Source of the DNA: Roseiarcus sp963770035
GTDB taxonomy: Bacteria; Pseudomonadota; Alphaproteobacteria; Rhizobiales; Beijerinckiaceae
Assembly: GCA_963770035.1 (NCBI GenBank)
Contig: CAVYON010000016.1
Span: 1 to 64,000, forward strand
Length of the DNA: 64,000 bases
Direction: 5' to 3'
Position 1 is the stretch's first letter, and the number at the start of each line of letters is the position of its first letter. Position numbers and translations under genes: made by a program. Of this stretch, positions 1-9,568 are shown piece after piece. The notes under the pieces are model-generated. The model was given only the letters and a program-made list of their open reading frames with translations, ran no database searches and was not told where the DNA came from.

Positions 1-79
1 CATAGCTCGGAAATCAATCCAAGTTTGCGCTCTTGCGGAAACACAACCCAGTGCTCCCAAACATTTTGCAAGTGCCTCA

Positions 80-440
80 GCCTTCAAACGATTGAAATCG
101 ATCCTGCGCCTCGACCGGTTGCCCGCTAAGGACCCTGGGCTCGCCCGAGCCTGGATCGCCGCGCATCTTCTCCTCGCGCTCCTGATCGAAGACACGACGG
201 CCGAAACGGCCGCTTTTTCCCCCTGCGAACCCTGAAACGCCCCTCGCCGCGCCCTCGCCCGACCCGGCGCCCGCGCTTTGGAGACGCACATGTCTCCTTG
301 CGGACGCCTTGAAAGCCATCATCTGGCCGCCCCCGACGCTGGCACAGATCGCCGCGCTCTGCGCCCGAAAATGTCGACAACTCTTCGAACGACCGAGACG
401 TCGAAAACTACAAGCCATCCCTGTCCCATGCTTAACTTAG
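80..440 (+). pseudogene. IS4-type transposase, C-terminal remnant
   Basis: From 80 to 235 the forward strand reads AFKRLKSIL, LDRL and a leucine-rich helix containing LLLALLIED, then a TGA. From about 300, in another frame, it reads IIWPPPTLAQIAALC and a basic tail ending at the TAG at 438-440. Together these resemble the consecutive C-terminal helices of an IS4-superfamily DDE transposase, split by a frameshift between 235 and 300. The catalytic part is not in the window. The assignment is by motif resemblance only, and the left part could be chance similarity. Confidence 0.45.
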
Positions 441-484
441 CGCCTATGGGATCGAGTCCGGGGGTCGCGGGCGGTGAGAGGCTC

Positions 485-1204
485 GGGCGGCGCGGCTTCT
501 CGAAAGATCACCGGCCGGACCTCAACCAGATGATCCTCGCCGTTCTGCTCGACGGCGACAGCCGCCCGGTGCGCACGGAGATGTGGCCCGGCAACACCGC
601 CGACGTGACGAGCCTCATCCCGGCGATCAATCGCCTGCAGCGCCGCTTCCGCATCAACCGCGTCTGCGTCGTCGCCGACCGCGGCATGATCAGCGCCGAG
701 ACGATCGCCGAGCTCGAGGCCCGCAAGCTCCTCTATGTTCTGGGCGTGCGCGAGCGGACCGACAAGCTCGTGCGCGAGCTCGTTCTCGACGATCCCGCGC
801 CGTTCGTTCCTTTCGTCCTGACGAAGCCGCGGCGCGAGGTCGACTACGAGGCCAAGGCCGTGACGCTCGCCGGGCGGCGCTACGTCGTCTGCCGCAACCT
901 CGACGAGATGAAAAAGGACGCCGCCAACCGCGCGACCATCGTCGCCGCGCTGGAGCGGCAGCTGAAGAAGGGCGACAAGAGCCTCGTCGGCAACAAGGGC
1001 TACCGTCGCTTTCTCAAGGACCCGGAGGGCGAGGGCTTCGCCATCGACCGCGCCAGGGTCGAGGAGGACGCAAAATTCGACGGCGTGTTCGTGCTGCAGA
1101 CCAACGCGAACCTCTCGGCGCTGGAGGCGATGCTCGTATACAAACAACGCTGGACAGTGGAACGAACGTTTCGAACGACCAAAAGCCTGCTCGAGACCCG
1201 GCCG
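485..1204 (+). pseudogene. IS1634-family transposase, central fragment
   Basis: The reading frame begins abruptly with SKDHRPDLNQM and contains the family hallmarks EMWPGNTADVTSL, the second catalytic aspartate in VVADRGM, and the third catalytic residue in YKQRWTVERTFR. It ends at LLETRP around 1204. The first 200 or so residues are missing, and sequence upstream of 485 does not match the family. The C-terminal end reappears at 3029-3289 on the same strand, so the gene was interrupted by the insertion lying between. It cannot encode a functional enzyme as it stands. This copy is distinct from the two IS1634-like copies at 6.5-13.1 kb. Confidence 0.85.
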
Positions 1205-1297
1205 ACCCCCGGGCTCGTATGGGGAAGTGATTGTCAAGGGGTCCATTCGGGATCGGTTCAGATTGAGCACGGCTCCTGGTTTCATGGATGCGCAACG

Positions 1298-1391
1298 CCT
1301 GAGCCGCGCGCAGCGGTCAACCCTCGCGTCAGCGACCGCGAAGCGGCGGCTCGCGTCAGCGAGGCGGGGTTGACGGCGAGCACGGCTCAGG
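1298..1391 (-). ncRNA. Candidate structured (bridge-type) RNA segment of the IS110-type element
   Basis: Arms at 1298-1330 (CCTGAGCCG...CGGTCAACCC) and 1361-1391 (GGGGTTGACGG...CGGCTCAGG) form a long imperfect stem. Inside it the 13-mer CTCGCGTCAGCGA occurs twice (about 1323 and 1349). It lies in the long non-coding end downstream of the IS110-family transposase, where IS1111-branch elements encode their bridge RNA. Transcription and guide loops are inference; only the secondary-structure potential is seen. Confidence 0.3.
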
Positions 1392-1766
1392 CCCTCGCCG
1401 CCGTCGGACCGCGGACATGCCGGAGGCGGGGAAGGTCCCGCTCCGTGGAGGTGTTCCAGTCGACGTCGGGCGAAACGTGCGGTTGCGCAAGGCCGTTCCA
1501 AGGCGGCTCCCCTTTGCTTAAGGCCGCGTGCGGCCTCGCAAGCTCGTATCCGGCGGCGCTCGTAAGGGCGAGCGCCAGACCATGATGCCCTTTTCGCTGG
1601 GGCCGAATGGGGAGCCAAGGGGGCAGGACCAATCTTGACGGCGGCGTGTTGCAGCCATAGCCCGGCACGGCGCCCTGCCCACCTTGGACGGTTGCAGACG
1701 TCAGCATCGCTCTGTCGCCTGGTTGTTCGTTTCTCGTCGTTTCTCGTCGGATCGGTTCGGTTGACC

Positions 1767-2930
1767 TTACGCCGCCGCCAGACGCACGCCCTGGGGAATG
1801 ACGCCGGTCTCGACATAGCGCCACAGCGCCACCAAGAGCTTGCGCGCCAAGGCGACGGCCATGATCTTCTTCATCCGGCCCTTGGCGCCGCCGGTGCGCG
1901 CGACGAACCACTGGGCGAGCGCGCTTTGCGGCTGAAACATCAGCCAGCGCCACATCAGCTGGGTGAGGATCCTGCGCACCCGCGGATTGCCGTTCTTGCT
2001 CAGGCCCTGCTCGCGCCTCGACCCGCCGCTGTCGTAGGGCGTGCCGGTCATGCCGACGAAACCCGCCAGCGCCTTGCGGTCGCGGAAGCGCCGCGAAAAG
2101 ACTTCGTGAACCAGCGTCGTGGCCGTCTCCACCCCGACGCCGACGAGGCCGGCCAAGAGCTGGATCATTCTCTCGATCCGGTCGGGATCGGCGACGGCGA
2201 CGACCCGCTCGCGGGCCGTCTCGATCTCCTTCAGTTGCTCGGACAGGAGCCGATGTTGCGCCATCAGGCGATCGAGGCTCGCCTTGGTGTTCGGCGGCAG
2301 CGGCCGTCCATCGAACGTGCGCAGCTTTTCCAGATGCTCGGGCGCCTTCTTCAGACGCGGCCGAAAATCGGCGACGCCGAAGCGGGCGAGCAGGCTGCGC
2401 ATCTGGTTTTCGACCTTCAGACGCGCCACGGTCAGGGCCTCGCGCCGACGTCCCGGCTCGCGCATGTCCTCCTCCGCCTCGCTCGGAATGGGCGCCATCG
2501 TGCAGTGGCGCGGTTCTCCCCGCAGCCAGCCGAGAAGCGCCCGCAAAAGAATGTCGACGTCGATGCGGTCGGTCTTGGCGCGCCGGCCGCGACGCTCAAC
2601 CGAAATGCTCGCCGGATGCATGACATAGACCTCGATCCCGTGCTCACTCAGGGCGCGCGCGATCCAGAAGCCGTCGAGGCCCGCCTCATACCCCACGACC
2701 ACGCGCCTCACTTCATGGCCGGCCTTCATCGCCTCGCTCTTCCATTGCTCGATCGCTCTCAGCACGCCGCCAATGTCCCCGGCCTCAAATTGGCGTGAGG
2801 GACGACGCGACACGCCCGGCACGATCGCCCCTGCCCGCCACGACTTGCCGCTCAGTTCCAGAACGGCCACGAGGGTGCTAGCCTGGTCAAAGGCGGTCGC
2901 GGATTTGCGCGGATCGAAAGCTTCGCTCAT
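1767..2930 (-). CDS. IS110-family transposase
   Basis: This is a complete 387-residue recombinase of the IS110 family, which joins element ends to target DNA under guidance of an element-encoded RNA. The N-terminal RuvC-like half shows GYEAGLDGFW and KTDRIDVDIL, which carry acidic residues of the DEDD centre. The C-terminal half shows the helix-hairpin-helix-like LLAGLVGVGVETATTL and the family serine motif in GGSRREQGLSKNGNPR. The start at 2930 was chosen because AGGAG lies 7 bases upstream; an in-frame extension to 2996 has no such site. The frame is uninterrupted, so the element may be active. It lies opposite to the transposase it interrupts. Confidence 0.88.
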   Translation of the reverse strand: MSEAFDPRKSATAFDQASTLVAVLELSGKSWRAGAIVPGVSRRPSRQFEAGDIGGVLRAIEQWKSEAMKAGHEVRRVVVGYEAGLDGFWIARALSEHGIEVYVMHPASISVERRGRRAKTDRIDVDILLRALLGWLRGEPRHCTMAPIPSEAEEDMREPGRRREALTVARLKVENQMRSLLARFGVADFRPRLKKAPEHLEKLRTFDGRPLPPNTKASLDRLMAQHRLLSEQLKEIETARERVVAVADPDRIERMIQLLAGLVGVGVETATTLVHEVFSRRFRDRKALAGFVGMTGTPYDSGGSRREQGLSKNGNPRVRRILTQLMWRWLMFQPQSALAQWFVARTGGAKGRMKKIMAVALARKLLVALWRYVETGVIPQGVRLAAA

Positions 2931-3006
2931 CGGAGGCTCCTGCTCACGTGTTGGAGAACCGTCAGGATACCCGATCTCGCGGCCGCCAACCCCCATAGCA
3001 TCTTGA

Positions 3007-3026
3007 CCCTGGGCTTGACCCGGGCG
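3007..3026. repeat. CTTGA-centred palindrome (CCCTGGG-CTTGA-CCCGGG)
   Basis: The sequence CCCTGGGCTTGACCCGGG is a GC palindrome around CTTGA. A left-hand partial copy (CCCCCGGGCT) sits at about 1206-1214, on the far side of the IS110-type element. A closely similar palindrome, CCCCCGGA-CTTGA-TCCGGGGG, interrupts another transposase at 26490. Palindromes of this type are dispersed widely in alphaproteobacterial genomes. Confidence 0.7.
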
Positions 3027-3028
3027 CG

Positions 3029-3289
3029 ATCCGCGGCCACGTCGCCTGCAGCTTTCTCGCGCTCGTTCTGAAGAAGGCGTTCGAGGACCGCCTCGCCGCC
3101 GCCGACAAGGGCGCCAAGGCCTCCTGGCCGGCCGTCATCGCCGATCTCGACTCGCTCACCGAGACCGAGGTCGACCAGGACGGCAAGCGCTTCCTCCTGC
3201 GCTCGTCGCCACGCCCCGGCGCCAGCCTCGCTCTCTCCGCCCTCGGCGTCGCCCTGCCGCCGACGCTCCGCCAGATCGCCGACGCCTGA
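3029..3289 (+). pseudogene. IS1634-family transposase, C-terminal fragment
   Basis: The frame opens with IRGHVACSFLALVLKK, the conserved stretch that follows LLETRP in this family, and runs to a TGA at 3287-3289. It is the missing end of the fragment at 485-1204. Between the two lie the IS110-type element and a palindrome, and about eight codons of the original gene are replaced. Downstream, at 3317-3324, TTGTAGTGCC matches the TGTAGTG motif that follows the stop codon in the two other IS1634-like copies, so the element's own 3' region is partly kept. Confidence 0.8.
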
Positions 3290-3400
3290 TTTACGCAGCG
3301 GTTTAGTTTTGTAGTGCCACGCCCGCCCCGCAGCGCGATTCTACCCGCGCGATCAATAACTTGATAAAACGTACTGTCGAACATCAGTTAGAGCTATCGC

Positions 3401-4960
3401 TCAAATATCTCTTCTGGTTCTTCGCAGAGGACTCGTCACCCCTGACTGGTCAGGCTGAAATTTGCTTAACCGGAGAAGACGGGGTGCAAACGCCAAAGCC
3501 CATATCCCTCCACAAGCGATCGATATGAAAAGCGTCGCCAGACTAGGCCAAAGAGACTCGCCGATCGGCGTAAAGATGACAGAAAGGCATACGGCGGTCA
3601 TAGCGCTAGCTGTTGCAAGCAAAGCAAGAATGTTGTCACGAAAAGCGGTGCCGAATGATTGTCGAGTGACCCACATAATCGTAGCGAGCCCGAGGATGTC
3701 ACCGCCTATTCGACCAAAAACTGCGCCTTCGCTGACTCTCCACACGGACATGATGGCGTAGGAAAGAACTAGGGCGCTCGTCGTGGCCACGCTCGCGAGC
3801 GCAAGTCGTTTCGTTCGCGCGCTAGCGAGCAAGATTGACATCCCCGGTTCGAAGCGCACGATCCGGGCGAATGCGGACGCGGCGAGCAATACGACCATCA
3901 GACGCGTCGCGTGGAATTTCTGTCCGAAAACCAGCGGCACGAGGAGATTCGTCAGGGTGGCCACTGCCACACCGTAGGTTGCAGCGATCAGAGGGTCGAC
4001 GCGCGCCGCCAGCTTGAGACGACCCAACAGCGCGCCTGCGTCGTGGGCAGCGTTGAACAACGCGGCGACCGTCACTGCACTCAATATTCTCAGAATCATC
4101 CCGATTGGCACAACCATCGCCATAAGCAGGACTGTATAGAGGCCAAGGGCTTCCAGTCCAAGCATCGCCCCGACAAGAAAGCGATCTCCCTGGTGAGAAA
4201 CCGCTGTAGCAAAACCGTTTACGACGAGGGGATACCCAAACTTACAAGCACTTATGAACTCCGGAGTGCGAAAATTAAGTCGATAAAGCTCCGCTGACAC
4301 CCAATGCGTTGCCATCACAGAGCTCATACATTGCACCAACAGGGAGGCGATGAGCGCCGTGTGATTTGGCGCTACATATAAGAACACCAGCATCGCGACA
4401 ATACTTAACGAATAGGAGAACAACGCAACCTTTAGCTGGACCACGTAAGCATAGTCCCGTTCCGCAATACGTGGACCAAGATGCTCCAGCGATCGGATAA
4501 AGACGATGAGGCCAAGCATCGCGAAGCTTTTCCAGTCGTCTCCTACCAAAAAAAACTTCGCCAAGGGAACGCTTAAGATTACCGCGGCGACACCGATGAT
4601 CAATCCGCGGATAACGGAGAGAGAGTGCGCGGCGCAGAGCGACTCCACATAGAGAGCGCGGGGAGCTGAGAGAACAAATCGGTACATCGCGATTTCTGTC
4701 ACTTGCTCATAAGTCGCCGCAATTGTGGCGAGCAACGAAGCAAGGCCCAGCTCCGGGAGATCGAGATAATGGCTGAAAAACACCATCCGTGCGAAGGGAA
4801 CCCCGATCTCCATCGCACTGACCAGCAATAGCGGGGACGACGTCCACAACCCGCTACCTAGCGCGCCGATTATCCGGTTCCACATGAGCCTGCTGGCGCC
4901 ACGATCGTGCGGCGTCTGGGAGTGCCGGACAAAGCGGCGTGGGATCGGCCGCGCCTTCAC
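3401..4960 (-). CDS. Polysaccharide flippase (Wzx/MATE-like)
   Basis: This is a 519-residue integral membrane protein with about twelve to fourteen hydrophobic helices and short basic loops, as in the polysaccharide transport proteins that flip lipid-linked oligosaccharides across the inner membrane. Recognisable segments include the N-terminal VSAMEIGVPFARMVFFSHYL and the central FGYPLVVNGFATAVSHQGDRFLVG, typical of the family's repeat. The start taken is GTG at 4960, with GAGG 10 bases upstream; ATG at 4885 is a possible shorter start. The basic, serine-rich tail is cytoplasmic. It lies with a WlbA-like sugar dehydrogenase on the same strand, which supports a role in surface glycan export. 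The substrate cannot be told from sequence. Confidence 0.72.
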   Translation of the reverse strand: MKARPIPRRFVRHSQTPHDRGASRLMWNRIIGALGSGLWTSSPLLLVSAMEIGVPFARMVFFSHYLDLPELGLASLLATIAATYEQVTEIAMYRFVLSAPRALYVESLCAAHSLSVIRGLIIGVAAVILSVPLAKFFLVGDDWKSFAMLGLIVFIRSLEHLGPRIAERDYAYVVQLKVALFSYSLSIVAMLVFLYVAPNHTALIASLLVQCMSSVMATHWVSAELYRLNFRTPEFISACKFGYPLVVNGFATAVSHQGDRFLVGAMLGLEALGLYTVLLMAMVVPIGMILRILSAVTVAALFNAAHDAGALLGRLKLAARVDPLIAATYGVAVATLTNLLVPLVFGQKFHATRLMVVLLAASAFARIVRFEPGMSILLASARTKRLALASVATTSALVLSYAIMSVWRVSEGAVFGRIGGDILGLATIMWVTRQSFGTAFRDNILALLATASAMTAVCLSVIFTPIGESLWPSLATLFISIACGGIWALAFAPRLLRLSKFQPDQSGVTSPLRRTRRDI

Positions 4961-5029
4961 TTCAGTTTTGCCTCGTTCGCCAATAGAGGGTGTTCCCGTC
5001 GCTTTCCCATGTCAAAATAACCTTGCCCA

Positions 5030-5311
5030 TTACGAGGCTCGCTCCAGCAATCGCCAACCTTTTGTCCTGAGACAGCCGGAAACGTTGGCGTTCCGCGCAT
5101 CTGCCCTTGCATCTTCGACTTGGTTAGGGTTCGGCCAGGGGATCAGGAACGGAGGCCTTTGCGCATAACCGCGCTGAAGGCAATCTCCCTCATCCGTGTA
5201 GAACTTGTGGTCGTCCGCGCCCAATTGGGACCAGTAGTGGCTGGCGCACCCACTCAAGAGCGTCAGCGAAAAAATAAGCGCGACCGCGCGCAAGCGAAGC
5301 CGTGATGGCAT
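5030..5311 (-). CDS. Small lipoprotein of unknown function
   Basis: This 93-residue protein begins with a basic N-terminus and a hydrophobic stretch ending in the lipobox LSGC, so it should be lipidated and held in the inner or outer membrane. The mature part is short, polar and has two further cysteines (DCLQRGYAQ and VSGCLRTKGW). I do not recognise its family. It lies between a flippase and a sugar dehydrogenase on the same strand, with about 50 to 70 bases on either side, so it may belong to the same polysaccharide locus. Confidence 0.6.
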   Translation of the reverse strand: MPSRLRLRAVALIFSLTLLSGCASHYWSQLGADDHKFYTDEGDCLQRGYAQRPPFLIPWPNPNQVEDARADARNANVSGCLRTKGWRLLERAS

Positions 5312-5363
5312 CGTGAAATTCCTAGTGAAGCAGGTTTATGGATCTTTCGCCAAATTTTCTCAT

Positions 5364-6386
5364 TTATCGCGCCGAAGATTGCCAGACGGCGCTCGCTCGA
5401 TGAATCCGTTCGATTAGGTCGACCGTTCGAAGGGCTTCCGCTCCATCGACTACCCCGGCAGCCTCTCCGTTCAAGGCTTTGACGACTTGCTGCAAATACT
5501 GCCCGTGAGCATAAGATCGATCATCCGGATTACGAAGCATCCCGGCCGCGATATCGTCGTCCTCTGGCAGACTGATTTGAAACTGCCACGTGCGTACGGC
5601 ATCGGTAGCAAAGCCGCTGATTTCTACAGATCCGCCCTCGCCTAGGATACTAATGGACGCCTCCAAATCTCTAGGTCGGACAGCCGTAGTCGCTTCGATC
5701 ACACCGAGCGCACCACTCTTGAAGCGGAGAATGCCGACAGCCGTGTCCTCAGTCTCGATTGCGGCAAGTTGCCGGGCGGTGTAGGCGCTAACCGCCTCGA
5801 CGTCGCCCGCAAGCCAGAGCAGCAAATCCATGTGGTGGCTGGCCTGATTGGCCAGTACACCGCCGTCGAGAAGACGCGTGCCACGCCATGCATCCCTGTC
5901 ATAATAGGCTTGGTCCCGTCGCCACCTGACCCTGACTGTCGCCAATACTATTTTCCCGAAACGCCCTGATTGCAGCGCTTCATGTAGTTTAACGATCGGT
6001 CGATTGAAGCGGTTTTGTTTCACGACAAACAAACGAGTGCCCGCCCTTGAACAGGCGTTGATCATCCGTTTGCAATCGTCCGAAGTTAGCGCCAGCGGTT
6101 TCTCTACGATGGCGTGCTTTCCGAAATTCGAAACACGCATGACGTTGTCGAGATGGGCGCCTGTCGGCGTCAAGACATTAACGACGTCGATCCGTTCGCC
6201 CATTCCGGCCATCATCTCTTCCAATGAAGCAAAAGCAGGACAGTTGGCCTGAGCGGCGATCTTGGAGGCGCGGTCGACATCGGGATCGCAGACAGCGACG
6301 ACCTTGCCGTCGGAAACGTAGCGTTCAATGGCGCTGACATGCTTCGTCGCGATCTGACCACACCCCAACAATGCAAAATTGATCAT
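5364..6386 (-). CDS. Gfo/Idh/MocA-family oxidoreductase, WlbA/WbpB-like
   Basis: The 340-residue protein has the N-terminal Rossmann motif INFALLGCGQIATKH, the catalytic EKPLAL, and a C-terminal domain with VRVRWRRDQAYYDRDAWRG and GGVLANQASHHMDLLLWL. These match UDP-N-acetylglucosamine (or uronate) 3-dehydrogenases of the WlbA/WbpB type, which oxidise C3 of a nucleotide sugar during synthesis of diacetamido-sugars for O antigen or capsule. The start at 6386 places the Rossmann motif at the N-terminus, as in the family, with a GGGGG stretch upstream. The flippase on the same strand downstream supports a glycan role. The exact substrate is inferred. Confidence 0.78.
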   Translation of the reverse strand: MINFALLGCGQIATKHVSAIERYVSDGKVVAVCDPDVDRASKIAAQANCPAFASLEEMMAGMGERIDVVNVLTPTGAHLDNVMRVSNFGKHAIVEKPLALTSDDCKRMINACSRAGTRLFVVKQNRFNRPIVKLHEALQSGRFGKIVLATVRVRWRRDQAYYDRDAWRGTRLLDGGVLANQASHHMDLLLWLAGDVEAVSAYTARQLAAIETEDTAVGILRFKSGALGVIEATTAVRPRDLEASISILGEGGSVEISGFATDAVRTWQFQISLPEDDDIAAGMLRNPDDRSYAHGQYLQQVVKALNGEAAGVVDGAEALRTVDLIERIHRASAVWQSSAR

Positions 6387-7037
6387 GCGCACCCCCGCAA
6401 CGATTTGAGAAAGTCGATCCCCTCGCAACAGCGTTAGCATCCGGCAGGGTAAGATTCCAGAACTCGTGAACGGGGACAGGCGATGCATGCGTCGCGACGG
6501 GACCGGGCGGAATCGTAGTCGGGGGAGAAGCCCTAGCCCGTCTTCGCGGATTCGACCATTTTGAGGATAGTGGCATCAAGGAAATCAATGCTTTGACGAA
6601 AAAGGTCTTCACTACAGGAGGTGTTGGGCGGGGAGCTTGGCGGCGGCGATTTTGGGGGGCGGCTGGGCTGGCAATTGCAGCTTCATGCGGTCGATGAGGA
6701 GGCGCAGGTCTGGCTCGGGTTCGGTGGTGCGGGTGAGGATGATCTCGCGGCCGTCGGTCGTGGGCAGGTGCACGTCGATCATCTGCACGGCGGCGAACTT
6801 CGCCAGCGCACTGCGTGCGGTCAGGCCCGGGGCGAGACTGTGCAGGCGGCGGGTGAGGGTGATCTGCAGGCAATAGGCGAGGAAGGCTATGAAGATGTGC
6901 GCTTCGATGCGCTTCTCGTCTTGATGGAACACTGGGCGGATGGCGAGGTCGCCCTTCAGGTTCCGGAACGCTTCTTCAACGGCGACGAGTTGTATGTAAT
7001 ACTGCCAGAGGTTTGCGGGGTCGTCGTCGGTCAGGTT

Positions 7038-8241
7038 GCAGCTTATTGCGTTGTCCCAGGTTTATCCACATTTGGTGTCGTCGGCACGGTAGCCGCTTGA
7101 TTTTGGCCGCCATTTTCCGCGCCGCCGATGCTGTCCTGACGCATTCCGGTCGCGGTCTTTCTGCGTCTCGGCGCTCGGCGGGGCGTCGCGGTTCCCTTGC
7201 GCGGATTGGCGCGGCCGATGATGTCCCAATAGCTCGCGGGCGCGTGATGCGCCGTGAGGCCGAGCACGGTTTCGAACGAAGCGTGACGATAGAAGCGGCG
7301 GTTGTAGCGGAACACGAACTCGTTGAGATAAGTATCGGCGTGCTTGCGGCGCAGTCCGTGATAGGTGCCCAATCCCCACCGCTTCACCAGGGCGAAGACC
7401 CTATGAATCCAGGGCAGCACGATGTGCGCGGCCATCTTGCCGACGATGCGCGGATCGTGGCGGTAGTCGGTCAATCCTGGATACGAGGCGTGGCCGTCCG
7501 TCAGCAACGTCGCGCCGGGCTTTACATTGGCTCGCACGAAAGCCTCGATCGAGGCCGCCGTGTTGTCGGCGATCACCGCGAGGCGGACGCGGCCTGAACG
7601 GGTATCGAGATATTTTGCGTGTTTGCGGCGCGGTTTGGACAGGTGGGTGTCGCGTTCGATCACCTCGACAGCGCCGATGATGAGGATTTTGCCCGCGTCG
7701 CCGGGCTCGAAAAACATATCGCCTTCACGGAAAGGGATTTCGGCCTGATCGACTTCGACGACGCCTTCGAGAAGTTCGCGATCCGGATCGACCATCGAGC
7801 GCCGCAGTTTCTGCGCCAGCAGCCAAGCTGTTCTGTAGGTGAGGCCGAGTTGATCCTCCAACTGCCGCGCCGACATGCCGTTGGAATGTGTCGCCATCAA
7901 ATGGCCGGCCCAGAACCACGCCGTCAGCGGCAGCCGCGTGCGGTGCATCGCTGTGCCCGCCGTGATCGAAGTCTGACGACGGCAGCCATAGCACTCGAAG
8001 GTGTATGCCCGGCTCTTCAGCGCGGCGGCGCGATTGCCGCCGCAGGAAGGACACACGAAGCCGCTTGGCCAGCGACGGTTGAACAAGAAAGCCGCACAGC
8101 TCGCCTCGTCGGGAAACTCCTTCTGGAATTCGGTGAGTGATCGCCCCCTTGCCACAGGCTGTCCCTTCGGAGCCCCGAAGCGCGGCTCAACCAGGACTGG
8201 ATACCACATTTAGGCGAACCTGGGACAACGCAAGAAGCTGC
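7038..8241 (-). mobile_element. IS1595-family element inside IS1634-like copy 1
   Basis: The 1204-bp element has related terminal inverted repeats, GCAGCTTATTGCGTTGTCCC on the left and GCAGCTTCTTGCGTTGTCCC on the right (inverted). It is flanked by an exact 8-bp duplication, GTCAGGTT, at 7030-7037 and 8242-8249. An 8-bp duplication is characteristic of the IS1595 family. The insertion splits the host transposase between the codons of a TNLTDDDP stretch. Confidence 0.95.
7043..8209 (-). CDS. IS1595-family transposase
   Basis: The 388-residue protein is complete. An N-terminal zinc ribbon (CPSCGG about 30 residues ahead of CYGC) precedes a helix-turn-helix-like MSARQLEDQLGLTYRTAWLLA. The catalytic DDE-type core shows VVEVDQAEI, then LLTDGHASYPGL, then HADTYLNEFVFRYNRR. 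That order is the usual IS1595 (ISPna2-like) arrangement. The C-terminal 60 residues are basic and low in complexity. ATG at 8209 lies 32 bases from the element's end, so transcription may start within the terminal repeat. The intact frame, clean repeats and clean target duplication make recent movement likely. Confidence 0.9.
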   Translation of the reverse strand: MWYPVLVEPRFGAPKGQPVARGRSLTEFQKEFPDEASCAAFLFNRRWPSGFVCPSCGGNRAAALKSRAYTFECYGCRRQTSITAGTAMHRTRLPLTAWFWAGHLMATHSNGMSARQLEDQLGLTYRTAWLLAQKLRRSMVDPDRELLEGVVEVDQAEIPFREGDMFFEPGDAGKILIIGAVEVIERDTHLSKPRRKHAKYLDTRSGRVRLAVIADNTAASIEAFVRANVKPGATLLTDGHASYPGLTDYRHDPRIVGKMAAHIVLPWIHRVFALVKRWGLGTYHGLRRKHADTYLNEFVFRYNRRFYRHASFETVLGLTAHHAPASYWDIIGRANPRKGTATPRRAPRRRKTATGMRQDSIGGAENGGQNQAATVPTTPNVDKPGTTQ

Positions 8242-9568
8242 GTCAGGTTGGTGCGCAACAGATAGCGGCCCTCGCGGCGTCTGACCTTGCGCAGCTTGTC
8301 CCGGTCGAGCGCATAGGCGAGCGCGCCGGTCTTGTCGACGTCGGTTTTGACCAGGCGCCAGGCGGAGGGCGCCTTGGAGCGCGCCGCGCCGAGCTTCATC
8401 AGCCTTTCCTCGCGCGAGATGTCCATCTCGGCGAGTTTCTTCAGCCGCGCCCACAGCCACTTGAGCTGCCGCCTGCGCATCGCCCGCTCCTTGCTGACGC
8501 GATCGGCGCTCTGGGCGAAGACGTAGAGTTCGTCGCCCTGGGCGAGGAGCTTGACCTCGACACCCTCGCGCGCCTTGCGCCACGGCTTGTCGACGAGCTG
8601 CTTTTCGAGGCGGGTCAGGCGTCCTTTGGGCGTTCCGACCAGATACTGGACGGGCGGATCGGCCATGCGCATCTCGGCCAGGACCTCCTCGGTCGGCACG
8701 CCGCGGTCCATCACCCAGACCCGCCGCGCCTTGCCGTACTGGCTCTCGATCTTTTCGAGGAACGACCGCAGGGTCGTGCTGTCGGCCGTGTTGCCGGGCA
8801 GGACCTCGTAGGCGAGCGGCAGGCCTTCGGGGGTGACGACGAGGGCGATGACGAGTTGCGGGCAATCGGGCCGCTTGTCGCGGCTGTAGCCGTGGCGGCG
8901 TTTCGAGCCCTCGGGCAGGTCGGAGGCGTTGACCTCGAAATAGGCGCTGGTCAGATCGTAGAGCAGCACGTCGAAGGAGGCGTTGAACAGGTCGCGCCAA
9001 CGCTGTGTCAGATGCGAGAACAGCGCCTGTTTGTGTTTGAGCAGCTTGTCGTGGCAGGCGTAGAGCTTGTGCGCTTCCGCGAGGCCGAAGTCGGCGCCGA
9101 GCAGATCCGCCATGGCGCTGTCGAGGAACCATTGGCGATGCAGCCGCCATTCGCTTCCCGGGTCGATCAGGCGGTAGGTCGCCAGCACTTGCAGCCCCTG
9201 ATCCGAGCGCGTCCCCTTGCGGCTCCTCGGCAGGCGTTCGGCCCAGAAACGGTCGAGTTGCAGCTCGCGCCACAGGACGCCGGCGAGCCAGCACGCGCCC
9301 CACTGACGCGGCCGGCAGAGCCGCATCTCCGACAGGCGCAGACGCACGACCGAGGCGTCGGCGGCCGGGAGGTCGCAACGCTCGTCGGGAAACAGGGACA
9401 GCGAACGGGGCGCGCCGGCGTCCTCGTCGAACACCTCGATCGCCTTGCGCCAGGCTTCAGCCTGGGAAGAATTGATCTCGCCGAGGTAGAGGACATGGCG
9501 CTGCACCACCCGGCTGCTGTCGAGCCGCCGGTTTTCGACGACGCTCCAGTAGAGATGCGTCTTCCCGT

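Larger units (their letters stand above)
1213..3008 (-). mobile_element. IS110/IS1111-type insertion element
   Basis: The two halves of an IS1634-family transposase (ending at 1204 and resuming at 3029) bracket this segment, which holds one IS110-family transposase and long non-coding flanks. The edges lie in a CCCCGGGCT / GGGCTTGACCCGGG palindrome, with GGGCT on both sides, so the ends are approximate to a few bases. The non-coding part downstream of the transposase is long (about 550 bp) and the upstream part short (about 75 bp). That layout is closer to the IS1111 branch, in which the guide (bridge) RNA lies at the right end. No long terminal inverted repeats are visible, as expected for the family. 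Confidence 0.7.

Noticed and set aside
278..484. N-terminal extension of the first IS1634 fragment
   Set aside because: The in-frame residues do not match the family; this stretch is better read as the end of an IS4-type transposase in another frame.
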